Shown here piece after piece: positions 50,327 through 59,209 of a stretch of DNA of 64,000 bases. Numbering within the stretch: the first letter of the stretch is position 1; each line of letters begins with the position of its first letter. The stretch covers positions 1 to 64,000 of the forward strand of contig NZ_LZKL01000085.1 of NCBI RefSeq assembly GCF_001668725.1, in the 5' to 3' direction. The position numbers and the translations under genes are program-made. The notes beneath the pieces were generated by a model. The model had not been told where the DNA came from. It ran no database searches and was given only the letters and a program-made list of their open reading frames with translations. Origin of the DNA: Mycobacterium sp. E787. GTDB lineage: Bacteria > Actinomycetota > Actinomycetes > Mycobacteriales > Mycobacteriaceae.

Positions 50327-52107
50327 GTCAGTGAGCCCGCCTTGACCGCCGCCGTGCCCAGCAGCGACCAACCGACCTGAAGCGGGATAGGGCCGTTGGG
50401 CAGCCACGGTTGCTCGGCGACGGCGTCGGCCACCTTCCATGTCCCCCGCTCAACGACCCCGAGCGCCGCGTCGATCAGCTTGTAGTGCTGCACGCCGCTG
50501 CCGAACGCCTCGGACTCGACCCAGGCGATGACGCACTCGCCCGGCTCGAACGCGGCTTCGCTCTGCGCGGCACGGATCAAGTCTTCATTGTGCAGGTGCC
50601 CATCGCCGAAATTGAAGCCGATGAGGGAATTGCACACGAACTCACCCTCGCGCACGATGCGGGCGTCGACGTCGGGCAGGTGGGTCAACAGCAGCGAGAA
50701 CAAGCCGCGCCCCTGGCTGTGCATGCTGCGCCAGGCGATCGTCTTCTGCATGGTGACCTCTGCCCACTTCGGCTCGTAGCCGGCGGCGACGAACTGGTCG
50801 ATCTGGTTGGCAGCGGTGCGGGTCACCCGGTTCAGTTTCTGCTCGGCGCCCGGCGTGAAGGCCCACATCGCCGAGGCCCAGTTGCCCGCGTACTGGCGCA
50901 TCGACGGCAGGAAGGACACCTTGTCCGGCCGCAGGTTGCCCAGCACCGGGTAGAACACCAGGATGGCGGCGATCACCGGGGCGAGCCACGGTGGCGTCAT
51001 GTCCCACGGGGCATAGCCGTTCCAGTTGGGGAACCCGAGGAACAGGAACACCGCGGTGTAGCCGAACACGACGTTCCATTCCAGCGGAACGGCCAGCGGG
51101 AACGTCGAAATGATGAACAAGTGGAATCCCACCATCAGCAGCGCCGCCGCCAGCGTCAGCCACTTGTTGGTGGAGAACAACAGGACGAGCGGGGCGACGA
51201 TCTCGACCGTGGTGCCGTTGACGTGCGCCATGAACTTCGCCACCCGCGACGGCCGCATGTCGCGCCCGAAGTCGCGGTAGTGTGCCCGGCGCACCCGGGT
51301 GGGCAGGTAGATCGTGTTGCTGACCATCGGCGGGATGACGTTGGCGAAGTGCTTACCGAATTTCGAGAAGCCGGCGCCGATCCACACCACCACGATCACC
51401 AGCTTCAGCGCGATGATCATGTTGACGAAAGGCGACGCGGCGAACACGACCAGAACCGGCAGATACTGTTCCCCTCGGGCGGCCAGGAAAACGGTCTTGT
51501 CGCGCAGCCCGATCAGCACCAGCAGCGCGATCGGCGCGACCAACAGGGCCGGGTTCACGAGGCCGGAGGTGTTGTGCGGCAGAGCTTTTGTCAACGATTC
51601 GCTGTGCACACCGGGTGATAGCAGCGCGACGGCCAGGGTGACCAACAGCGCCAGGTACACCGCGATGTCGAACCAGGTCCGCCGGTCACCTCGCGTGAAC
51701 GGCACCCACTTCCACGGCCGCAGCCGGATGGTGCCGGGCCGGGCCCAGAACAGAATGCCGCCGGTCATCGGCTTGACCTTGCCGGCCAACGGACCCCAGG
51801 AACCGGCCACGCCGATGGCCTCGAGTAGCACCGTCCACAGGATCACCTTCTGGTAGACGATCGGTTGGTTCCACCACTGCGTGACATGCCAGAAGGCCGG
51901 CAGCCCCGAGGTCGCCGTCGCGACCGTGATGCCGCCGATGGCGAAGAAAACGACCAGCTTGAGGATGTAGATGGCGTGCACCATCTTGGGCGAGCCGAAG
52001 CCCTTTTCGCCCCAATCGAGGGCGAGGATCCGCATCCGCTCCATCAGCGGCTTCTGCAGGAAGGTGTCCGGGTCGACCGCGGCGAGATCTGGCTGTTTGA
52101 ATCCCAT
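50323..52107 (-). CDS. DUF3556 polytopic membrane protein
   Basis: A 594-residue protein with about nine hydrophobic segments over residues 45-420, then a soluble C-terminal domain (KVSFLPSMRQYAGNWASAMWAF to LGVVERGTWKVADAV). It matches the mycobacterial DUF3556 family, of unknown function. The coding-strand sequence GAAGGAA just before ATG 52107 supports this start over the longer frame. Coupling with the FAD oxidoreductase suggests membrane-lipid modification. It is divergent from a PucR/CdaR-type regulator, 139 nt away. Confidence 0.82.
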   Translation of the reverse strand: MGFKQPDLAAVDPDTFLQKPLMERMRILALDWGEKGFGSPKMVHAIYILKLVVFFAIGGITVATATSGLPAFWHVTQWWNQPIVYQKVILWTVLLEAIGVAGSWGPLAGKVKPMTGGILFWARPGTIRLRPWKWVPFTRGDRRTWFDIAVYLALLVTLAVALLSPGVHSESLTKALPHNTSGLVNPALLVAPIALLVLIGLRDKTVFLAARGEQYLPVLVVFAASPFVNMIIALKLVIVVVWIGAGFSKFGKHFANVIPPMVSNTIYLPTRVRRAHYRDFGRDMRPSRVAKFMAHVNGTTVEIVAPLVLLFSTNKWLTLAAALLMVGFHLFIISTFPLAVPLEWNVVFGYTAVFLFLGFPNWNGYAPWDMTPPWLAPVIAAILVFYPVLGNLRPDKVSFLPSMRQYAGNWASAMWAFTPGAEQKLNRVTRTAANQIDQFVAAGYEPKWAEVTMQKTIAWRSMHSQGRGLFSLLLTHLPDVDARIVREGEFVCNSLIGFNFGDGHLHNEDLIRAAQSEAAFEPGECVIAWVESEAFGSGVQHYKLIDAALGVVERGTWKVADAVAEQPWLPNGPIPLQVGWSLLGTAAVKAGSLT

Positions 52108-52246
52108 TTCCTTCGCTCCTTCGGCTTCGGGAGTAACCGTGGCGACAAAGCTAGGCGCGGAGTGCGGCGCGACACAGTCGCGAAGCGACAAAACCGCCCA
52201 CCGCAGTTATCGCCAGAAGACAACGTCGGCGTCTAACGTCATTGAG

Positions 52247-53545
52247 GTGAAGAAATCGCACGTCGACGCCCCGGACGCCGACGTGGGGGTGCGGGGTTAC
52301 GTCGCCGAGGTCGCCGGCCGACTGCACCGCAGATTGGCCGACGTGACGTCTGAGATTCATCGCGCCCTCGAGGAACAGATCCCGGATCTGCCGCGCGAGC
52401 CGCGGATCACGGAGTTGCTCGGTGCCAGCGTCGAGGGAAACGTCGACACGATGCTGCACGCGCTGCGCTACGACATCGCGGTCGAGCGCGTTGAGGCGCC
52501 GACCGCCGCGCTCGAGTATGCCCGCCGGCTGGCGCAACACGGGGTGCCGGTCAACGCGTTGGTGCGTGCCTACCGGCTCGGTCAGCGCCGGATGAACGAG
52601 CTGGTATTCGCCGAGCTGCACGCGGTCGACATCCCCGACTCGGCGCGGGTGGCGGTGATCGAGGCGATGAGCGCCGCGATGTTCGCCTACATCGACTGGA
52701 TGTCGCAACAGGTCGTGGCGGTGTACGAAGAAGAGCGCGAACGATGGCTGGACAACCAGAACAGCCTTCGCGGTATGCGGGTGCGTGAAGTGTTGTCGTC
52801 CAACAGGGTTGTCGACATCGACGCGGCCACCACGGTGATCCGTTATCCGCTGCGGTGGCACCACGTGGGCCTCATCATGTGGTACCCGGATCAGGGCGAC
52901 GCGGGCGACGAACTCACGCGGCTGCAACGGTTCATGCGCGATCTGGCCGACGCGGTCGCCGCCGATGCGGGGCCGCTCTTCGTCCCCGCCGACCAAAGCT
53001 GCGCGTGGGCGTGGCTGCCCTTCCGCGCCGCGGCCGCCGACGTCGTCGAGAAGGTCCGGCGCTTCGCCCTGGGCCGGTCGGATTCGCCGAATGTCGCGAT
53101 TGGAACGACGGGGGCCGGCGTCGAGGGCTTTCGCCGCTCCCACCGTGCGGCGGTCGAGGCCCGCGGCGTCGCGATGGTCGCCCAGCGGACGGCCTCGTCG
53201 GGTCCGGCGGTGATCGCCGCGGCCGATCCGGGCCTCTCCGTCGTGGCCCGCCTGGGCGGCGACGTGGCGGGCACCCGGGAATGGGTGGCGAGCGTGCTCG
53301 GCGACCTCGCGAGCGACAGCGACAACGACGCGCGGCTACGGGAGACTTTGCGGATATTTCTGGGCTGCGGTTCCAGTTACAAATTGGCCGCCGAGGAGCT
53401 CAACATGCACTTCAACTCGGTGAAATACCGAGTGGGCCGGGCCGTCGCCCGGCGCGGACGGGAGATCGGCGCTGACCGGCTCGATGTGGAACTGGCGTTG
53501 CAAGCATGCCACTGGTACGGGAGCGCGGTGCTGCAGCCCAAATGA
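52247..53545 (+). CDS. PucR/CdaR-type regulator (RsbRD-like N-terminus)
   Basis: The 432-residue protein has an N-terminal helical sensor (RRLADVTSEIHRALEEQIPDLP to YRLGQRRMNELVFAEL) and a central GGDEF-like CdaR region (WHHVGLIMWYPDQGD). It ends in a C-terminal PucR-type helix-turn-helix (LRIFLGCGSSYKLAAEELNMHFNSVKYRVGRAVARRG). It is divergent from the DUF3556/oxidoreductase pair, which it probably controls. GTG 52247 gives a start only 8 codons before the conserved part; the longer open frame overlaps the neighbour and is not credible. Confidence 0.82.
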   Translation: MKKSHVDAPDADVGVRGYVAEVAGRLHRRLADVTSEIHRALEEQIPDLPREPRITELLGASVEGNVDTMLHALRYDIAVERVEAPTAALEYARRLAQHGVPVNALVRAYRLGQRRMNELVFAELHAVDIPDSARVAVIEAMSAAMFAYIDWMSQQVVAVYEEERERWLDNQNSLRGMRVREVLSSNRVVDIDAATTVIRYPLRWHHVGLIMWYPDQGDAGDELTRLQRFMRDLADAVAADAGPLFVPADQSCAWAWLPFRAAAADVVEKVRRFALGRSDSPNVAIGTTGAGVEGFRRSHRAAVEARGVAMVAQRTASSGPAVIAAADPGLSVVARLGGDVAGTREWVASVLGDLASDSDNDARLRETLRIFLGCGSSYKLAAEELNMHFNSVKYRVGRAVARRGREIGADRLDVELALQACHWYGSAVLQPK

Positions 53546-53559
53546 GCCGGCCGGCGGCA

Positions 53560-53754
53560 TCACCCCGCGGCGGGAATGGCGACGCGACGGGAGACCAGGA
53601 GCCGCGGGAGGCGCACCCTCGACACCGCGCGCAGTGGCCGCGCCGAGCGCCAATCGCGCAGAAAATGGACCGCATGGATGGTCGCCGGAATCAGGACGGG
53701 CGTGAAGACGCCCATGACGTAGATCATGATCACGAGCATCGATTCAAACATCAT
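53560..53754 (-). CDS. Small membrane protein, about 64 residues
   Basis: A short protein starting MMFESMLVIMIYVMGVFTPVLIP, with one strong transmembrane helix (residues 6-28). IHAVHFLRDWRSARPLR and a basic tail (VRLPRLLVSRRV) follow. A good ribosome site (GAGGAAG) lies on the coding strand upstream, which argues that it is real; the preceding TTG at 53757 is an alternative start. No family is recognised. It lies between the PucR-type regulator and the HdeD gene on the opposite strand. Confidence 0.5.
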   Translation of the reverse strand: MMFESMLVIMIYVMGVFTPVLIPATIHAVHFLRDWRSARPLRAVSRVRLPRLLVSRRVAIPAAG

Positions 53755-54043
53755 CAACCTGCGCTTCCTCGCTGAGTGGAATCGAATTGGTTGTGGCGGT
53801 TGCGAATTGGTCCAGCCAGGATCGATTCGGCGGTTCGTCGCAGAACGTAGCGGCGCCGCTCCGGTGCGGCGATGTCGCGGGACGACGAAGTTGCGACGCG
53901 TTGTTGTCTTCGGGCGACAAATGGATGCGGCGCTGATCCGTTATCGCTGAGCGGGGCGCATTGTTGGCCATGACATTGCGCGTTGCCGAATTGTGTCCAA
54001 AAGGCCCTATACGTTTGCCACCGAGAAGGCAAATCATATTTAC

Positions 54044-54640
54044 ATGACAACTACCGAGAACACTGTTTTCGAGCGTCCGCTGCAGCAGTTGGCACGTAGC
54101 GCGTGGCAATTGACTCTGTTTATCGGCATCGTGGCCATCGCACTCGGTGTCATTGTGTTGGCCTGGCCGGGCAAGACCCTGTTCGTGGCCGGCGTGCTGT
54201 TCGGTATCTACCTGGTGGTGTCCGGGATCGGCTACATGTTCGCCGCTTTCGGAACCCACATCGGGGCCGCGATGCGGGTGTTGGCCTTCCTCACCGGCGC
54301 CGTGTCGGTGGTGCTCGGCGTCTTCTGTTTCCGCGACAAATTCGAGGCGGTCTGGCTGCTGGCCCTGTGGATCGGCATCAGCTGGGTGTTCCGCGGGATG
54401 ACGCTGCTCGCCGCGGCGCTGTCCTTCGATCACCTGCCCGGTCGCGGCTGGCAGATACTCTCCGGCATCATCATCGTCGCCGGCGGCGTGGTGCTGATCA
54501 TCTACCCGATGGATTCGATCGCGGTCCTGACCCTGGTCGCCGGTTGCTGGCTGATCGCGATAGGCATCGTGGACATCGTCAGCGGGTTCCAGGTTCGCCA
54601 CCAGGCGAAGCAGGTGGCGCAATCGGTCGGGGCCCGTTAG
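54044..54640 (+). CDS. HdeD/DUF308-family membrane protein
   Basis: The 198-residue protein has six hydrophobic segments in three hairpin pairs (for example LFIGIVAIALGVIVLAWPG and FVAGVLFGIYLVVSGIGYMF). This is the DUF308 repeat seen in HdeD, an acid-resistance membrane protein of enterobacteria. Mycobacterial members are uncharacterised. ATG 54044 begins MTTTENTVFERPLQQLARS; the longer frame from 53993 has no better ribosome site. It converges on the second PucR-type gene with a 4-nt stop overlap. Confidence 0.85.
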   Translation: MTTTENTVFERPLQQLARSAWQLTLFIGIVAIALGVIVLAWPGKTLFVAGVLFGIYLVVSGIGYMFAAFGTHIGAAMRVLAFLTGAVSVVLGVFCFRDKFEAVWLLALWIGISWVFRGMTLLAAALSFDHLPGRGWQILSGIIIVAGGVVLIIYPMDSIAVLTLVAGCWLIAIGIVDIVSGFQVRHQAKQVAQSVGAR

Positions 54641-55860
54641 GGCAGGCGCCGCTCCACCTCGAGCGCCAGGCACAGCTCGGCGAGATCCCTTGGCCGCGAG
54701 AGTGATCGGCCGGTCAGCTCCTCGATGCGGCGCAGCCGGTGCCGCACCGTGTTGGGGTGGCAGAAGATCTTCGCCGCGGTGTCGTTGGCCGAGCCGCCCG
54801 CCTCTACCCAGGCCCGGAACGTGTCGAGCAGGATGGCACGTTCCTCGGCGGGCAGCTCGTCGAGGCGCGACAGCACCAGGTTCTTGATCTTCGCCATCAC
54901 CTCGGGCGCGCTGACCGCCGCGACGGCCAGGGGGGTGTCGTCGAACAACGAAACCAGCGACTCGCCGGAGGGCTTGCCGGTGACCGCGAGCCTGGCCAAT
55001 CGCAATGCGTCGCTGGTCTCGGCCAGATCGCGAAACGTCGGGCTGATGCCGACCCGCGCCGTCGCGGCCTCACCCAGCACCTCGACGAGGATGCCCATGC
55101 CGGCGGCCGTCCGCGGCCCGCGCAGGTGGACGATGCCCACCTGCAGGTCGGGCAACAGCCGCCACGCGGACCGAATGTCCCTTGCCGACAGCTTGTTTTC
55201 GATCGCCGGCAACCCCAGCCGCCCGATCGCGGGCAGCTCGGCGGCCACCACGACGTAGGGTCCGGAGGTGGGCAGCCGAAGTAAATCGGCTGCCTCCCAA
55301 AGGCTTTGCCGGTCGGTGATCCGATGAGCCAGCAGCGCCTCGACCAACGCCGATCGCTCTTCCTCGCGCTCGATGATCTGCGTGGTCAGCTGCTGGCGGT
55401 AGGCGCTGGCCATCGCCTGGGTGAACGTCTCCTGGGCAAAGAAGATCCGCGCGGTGGCGTCCAGTATGGCGTCGGTGGGTATGCCCGCGGCGCGGGCGAC
55501 GGCGAGGGTCTCCTCCCACACGAACCGAAACCCGATGCGGTAGGCGGTCATCACCGCCGGCAGCGGCACCCCGGCGATCGCACGCTCGGTGCCGGTGCGC
55601 TCGGCGGGCGAGACGTCGACATCGGCGCCGCGGGTGAGCGAGTCGAAGATGAACGCCACGTTCGCCGCACAGCTTTCGGCGACCTGTTCCTTGGTGACGA
55701 CCGTGCCGTCGCGGTAGGCGTCGATTTCACGGCAGAGCAGGTCGGCCATCGCTCGTCCCAGTTTCGGGGCGCGGGACGTCATCAGCTTGCTGAGCTCCAC
55801 GACGTGCGGGTCCGCCGCCGCATCAGGTCGGACGCCGCGGTGCTCCGATGCCACGCCCAT
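54637..55860 (-). CDS. PucR/CdaR-type regulator next to the fadD-PHA operon
   Basis: The 407-residue protein has an N-terminal RsbRD-like helical region (RAMADLLCREIDAYRDGTVVTKEQVAESCAANVAFIFDSL). A CdaR GGDEF-like central part and a C-terminal PucR HTH (FRAWVEAGGSANDTAAKIFCHPNTVRHRLRRIEELTG) follow. It is divergent from the acyl-CoA ligase operon that starts 143 nt away, so that operon is the likely target. ATG 55860 sits after AAGGTTTGCGGT; an upstream in-frame ATG at 55938 is less likely. It is a paralogue of the regulator at 52247. Confidence 0.88.
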   Translation of the reverse strand: MGVASEHRGVRPDAAADPHVVELSKLMTSRAPKLGRAMADLLCREIDAYRDGTVVTKEQVAESCAANVAFIFDSLTRGADVDVSPAERTGTERAIAGVPLPAVMTAYRIGFRFVWEETLAVARAAGIPTDAILDATARIFFAQETFTQAMASAYRQQLTTQIIEREEERSALVEALLAHRITDRQSLWEAADLLRLPTSGPYVVVAAELPAIGRLGLPAIENKLSARDIRSAWRLLPDLQVGIVHLRGPRTAAGMGILVEVLGEAATARVGISPTFRDLAETSDALRLARLAVTGKPSGESLVSLFDDTPLAVAAVSAPEVMAKIKNLVLSRLDELPAEERAILLDTFRAWVEAGGSANDTAAKIFCHPNTVRHRLRRIEELTGRSLSRPRDLAELCLALEVERRLP

Positions 55861-56003
55861 ACCGCAAACCTTAAGCCCCGGGACCGCCGAATGTGACCGC
55901 TCACACCGAACGGGGTCGGCTGTTGTTTGCGCGAACATTGTGGCCAGGGGTGCCCTGGATCACGCTTGAAGCACGCACCATTGGCACGTCCCGGAGGCAT
56001 CCC

Positions 56004-57515
56004 ATGACCGCTCTGAGCGCCGATCTCGCCGCGTCGAAGAATCGTCACCCACGAGGCGTGGCGCTGCGGTGCGGCGACCTGCAGCTCACCTACGCCGAAT
56101 TCGACGACGCGGCGGCCCGGGTGGCGACGCTGCTGGAGCGGGCGGGGATCGAGCCGGGCGACCGGGTGGGCGTGATGCTGCCCAACACGCCCGCCTTCGC
56201 CATCGCCTTCTACGGCATCGCCTATCGCGGCGCCGTCGCCGTACCGATGAATCCCCTGCTCAAGGCCCGCGAGATCGCCTATTACCTGTCCAACAGCGGC
56301 GCCAAGGCCATGTTCGCGACGCCGGCCTTCGCCGAGGAGGTCACCGCCGGGGCGGCCGGGACCGGGGTGCAGTGCTGGCTCGTTGACGACGCCGGGCTGG
56401 CCGACCTCATCGCCGACCTGCCCGCCCAGGGCTCCCCGGTACCGCGCGACGACGAGGACGTCGCGGTCATCCTGCACACCTCCGGGACCACCGGTAAGCC
56501 CAAGGGCGCCATGCTCACCCACGGCAATCTCCGGCGCAACGCCGACGTCAGCGTCCGCACCCTGATCGACACCGGGCCGGACGACGTGGTGATGGGCTGC
56601 CTGCCGCTGTTTCACGTCTTCGGCCTGACCTGTGGCCTCAACGGCGCCGTCCGCGCCGGCGCGACGTTGACGCTGATCCCGCGGTTCGACCCGCACAAGG
56701 CGCTCGAGGTGATCGAGCGCGACGCCGTCACCGTCTTCCAGGGCGTGCCGACGATGTATTCGGCACTGCTGGCCGTGGCGGCCGACGCCGCGCCGGGGGC
56801 GGCGCGCAGCCTGCGGATCTGCGTCTCCGGCGGCGCGGCGCTGCCGGTCCAGGTGCTCACCGACTTCGAAAAGGCGTTCGGCTGCCCGGTTCTCGAGGGG
56901 TACGGGCTCTCCGAGAGCTCCCCGGTGGCGGCGTTCAATCACCCGAACCGGCCGCGCAAGGCCGGTTCGATCGGGACCCCGATCGAGGGTGTCGAGATGC
57001 GGGTGGTCGACCTCGACGGCGTCGAGGTGCCGCAGGGGCAGGCGGGCGAGGTGCAGATCCGCGGCCACAACGTGATGAAGGGCTACTGGAACCTGCCGGA
57101 GGCCACCGCGACCACCATCACCGCCGACGGCTGGCTGAACACCGGCGACGTCGGCCGGGTCGACGAGGACGGCTACTTCTACATCGTCGACCGGACCAAG
57201 GACATGATCATCCGCGGCGGGTACAACGTCTATCCCCGCGAGATCGAGGAGGTGCTCTACGAGCATCCGGCGGTGGCCGAAGCCGCCGTCGTCGGCGTCC
57301 CGCACGATTCCCTCGGCGAGGAGGTCGGCGCCGCCGTCGCGCTCAAGGAGGGCGCAGCCGTCGAGCCCGAAGAGTTGGTCGAGTACGTCAAGGCGCGGGT
57401 GGCCGCCTACAAATACCCGCGCCTGGTGTGGCTCCTCGACACCTTGCCCAAGGGACCCACCGGCAAGGTCCTCAAGCGCGAAATCACCGTTCCGACAACC
57501 GAAAGCACGCGATAA
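56004..57515 (+). CDS. Long-chain fatty-acid--CoA ligase (FadD-type)
   Basis: The 503-residue ANL-superfamily enzyme activates a carboxylic acid with ATP to acyl-AMP, then to acyl-CoA. The P-loop is HTSGTTGKPKG (158-168). The aromatic/adenine motif is GYGLSESSPVAAFN, the hinge motif DGWLNTGDVGRVDEDGYFYIVDRTKDMI, and the catalytic lysine region GPTGKVLKREI lies at the C-terminus. ATG 56004 follows CCGGAGG. It is separated from the PHA-synthase-like gene by only 2 nt, so the ligase may supply that enzyme with acyl-CoA. Confidence 0.93.
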   Translation: MTALSADLAASKNRHPRGVALRCGDLQLTYAEFDDAAARVATLLERAGIEPGDRVGVMLPNTPAFAIAFYGIAYRGAVAVPMNPLLKAREIAYYLSNSGAKAMFATPAFAEEVTAGAAGTGVQCWLVDDAGLADLIADLPAQGSPVPRDDEDVAVILHTSGTTGKPKGAMLTHGNLRRNADVSVRTLIDTGPDDVVMGCLPLFHVFGLTCGLNGAVRAGATLTLIPRFDPHKALEVIERDAVTVFQGVPTMYSALLAVAADAAPGAARSLRICVSGGAALPVQVLTDFEKAFGCPVLEGYGLSESSPVAAFNHPNRPRKAGSIGTPIEGVEMRVVDLDGVEVPQGQAGEVQIRGHNVMKGYWNLPEATATTITADGWLNTGDVGRVDEDGYFYIVDRTKDMIIRGGYNVYPREIEEVLYEHPAVAEAAVVGVPHDSLGEEVGAAVALKEGAAVEPEELVEYVKARVAAYKYPRLVWLLDTLPKGPTGKVLKREITVPTTESTR

Positions 57516-57517
57516 CC

Positions 57518-59209
57518 ATGGTCACCCAAACCGCGAAAGCCGACGAGCTGGCCGCACCCCTCGACCTGCTGCTGAGCAGTGCCACCAAACCGTTTGCCAG
57601 CCGGATGATGCCGGACGCCACCTGGGCCCGCTTCGGCGCCAACCTCGCGCAGCGTCCCGGCGCGGTGGCCGGCCGGGCCGCCGCCCTCACCCGCGAACTC
57701 GGCGCCATCGCGGCCGGCAACTCGCACCGCGTGCCGGCCCGGGCCGACAAGCGCTTCAGCGACACCGCCTGGCAGGACAATCCATTGCTGCACCGGATCA
57801 TGCAGGCCTATCTGGCGACCGCCGAGGCCGCCGAGGGGCTGCTCGCCGAAGCCGAGCTGGATTGGCGCGACAATCAGCGGATGCAGTTCGTCGTCGACAA
57901 CCTCGTCGAGGGCCTGGCGCCCAGCAACAACCCGCTGATCAGCCCGCTCGGCTGGAAGGCGATGATCGACACCGGCGGCCTGAGCGCCGTCCGGGGCGTC
58001 AAAGCCTTTGCGCGGGACATGCTTTCGAAGCCTCGGGTCCCCGCAATGGTGGAGCCGGACGCCTTCGCGGTGGGCGAGACCCTGGCGGTCACCAAGGGGG
58101 CGGTCGTGCTGCAGACCTCGATGTTCGAGCTGATCCAGTACGCCCCGCAGACACCGAAGGTCAATGCGATCCCGTTGTTGATGGTGCCGCCGGTGATCAA
58201 CAAGTTCTACATCATGGACATCGCACCCGGGCGCAGCATGATCGAGTACTTCGTGCAGCAGGGCCAGCAGGTCTTCGCCATCTCCTGGCGCAATCCGCAA
58301 AAGCGGCACCGGGATTGGGGCTTCGACGCGTACGGCGCCGCGATCGTCGAGGCGATGGACGCGGTGCAGAAGATCGCCGGGACGGACAGCACCCATCTGT
58401 TGGCCACCTGCTCGGGCGGAATCCTGGCCGCGATGACGGCGGCGCACCTGGCTGACATCGGCGAGGGTGACCGGGTGGCCGGCCTGAACCTATCGGTCAC
58501 CGTGCTGGACGAGACGCGCGCCGGTTTCGCGGCCGCCATGATGAGCGATCGCGGCGCCCAGGCGGCGATCCGCGTCTCGGGCCGCAAGGGCTATCTCGAC
58601 GGGCGCGACATGGCGGAGATCTTCGCCTGGCTGCGGCCCACCGATCTGGTCTGGCGGTACTGGGTGAACAACTACGTGCAGGGCCGCAAGCCCGCGGCGT
58701 TCGACGTGTTGTTCTGGAATGCCGACACCACCCGGATGACCGCCGCATTGCACCGCGACATGATTTTGATGGCGCAACGCAACGCCCTCGTCACCCCTGG
58801 CGCGCTCACCATGCTGGACAGCCCGGTCGACCTGGGGAAGGTCACCGCCGACGCGTACGTCGTCGGAGGCGTCGCCGATCACATCTCACCGTGGCAGGCG
58901 ACCTATCGCAGCGCCCGACTGCTCGGCAGCAAGGACAACCGCTACGTGCTGTCCACCAGCGGCCACATTGCGGCGTTGGTCAACCCGCCGGGCAACCCGA
59001 AGGCGTCCTACCGCACCGGACCGGTCGACGCCGAGGATCCGCAACAGTGGCTGGAGTCGTCGACGCAGTCGAGCGACTCCTGGTGGCCGGACTACGTCGA
59101 GTGGCTCGACGAGCGCAGCGGCCCGAAGGTCGATGCTCCGAAAGCGCTCGGCGGCGAGGGGCTTCCGCCACTTGGGCCGGCCCCCGGCGGTTATGTGATG
59201 GAGAAGTGA
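57518..59209 (+). CDS. Polyhydroxyalkanoate synthase-like alpha/beta hydrolase
   Basis: A 563-residue protein with the PhaC fold. The nucleophile is Cys298 in the box LATCSGGILAAM (class II PhaC normally G-x-C-x-G). The acid is the Asp in VVGGVADHISPW and the base is the His in STSGHIAALVNPPGNPK, both classic PhaC signatures. A PhaC N-terminal domain precedes. It should polymerise 3-hydroxyacyl-CoA or transfer acyl groups. A first position Ala instead of Gly in the box is unusual. The stop overlaps the next start (GTGA at 59206-59209). Confidence 0.85.
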   Translation: MVTQTAKADELAAPLDLLLSSATKPFASRMMPDATWARFGANLAQRPGAVAGRAAALTRELGAIAAGNSHRVPARADKRFSDTAWQDNPLLHRIMQAYLATAEAAEGLLAEAELDWRDNQRMQFVVDNLVEGLAPSNNPLISPLGWKAMIDTGGLSAVRGVKAFARDMLSKPRVPAMVEPDAFAVGETLAVTKGAVVLQTSMFELIQYAPQTPKVNAIPLLMVPPVINKFYIMDIAPGRSMIEYFVQQGQQVFAISWRNPQKRHRDWGFDAYGAAIVEAMDAVQKIAGTDSTHLLATCSGGILAAMTAAHLADIGEGDRVAGLNLSVTVLDETRAGFAAAMMSDRGAQAAIRVSGRKGYLDGRDMAEIFAWLRPTDLVWRYWVNNYVQGRKPAAFDVLFWNADTTRMTAALHRDMILMAQRNALVTPGALTMLDSPVDLGKVTADAYVVGGVADHISPWQATYRSARLLGSKDNRYVLSTSGHIAALVNPPGNPKASYRTGPVDAEDPQQWLESSTQSSDSWWPDYVEWLDERSGPKVDAPKALGGEGLPPLGPAPGGYVMEK

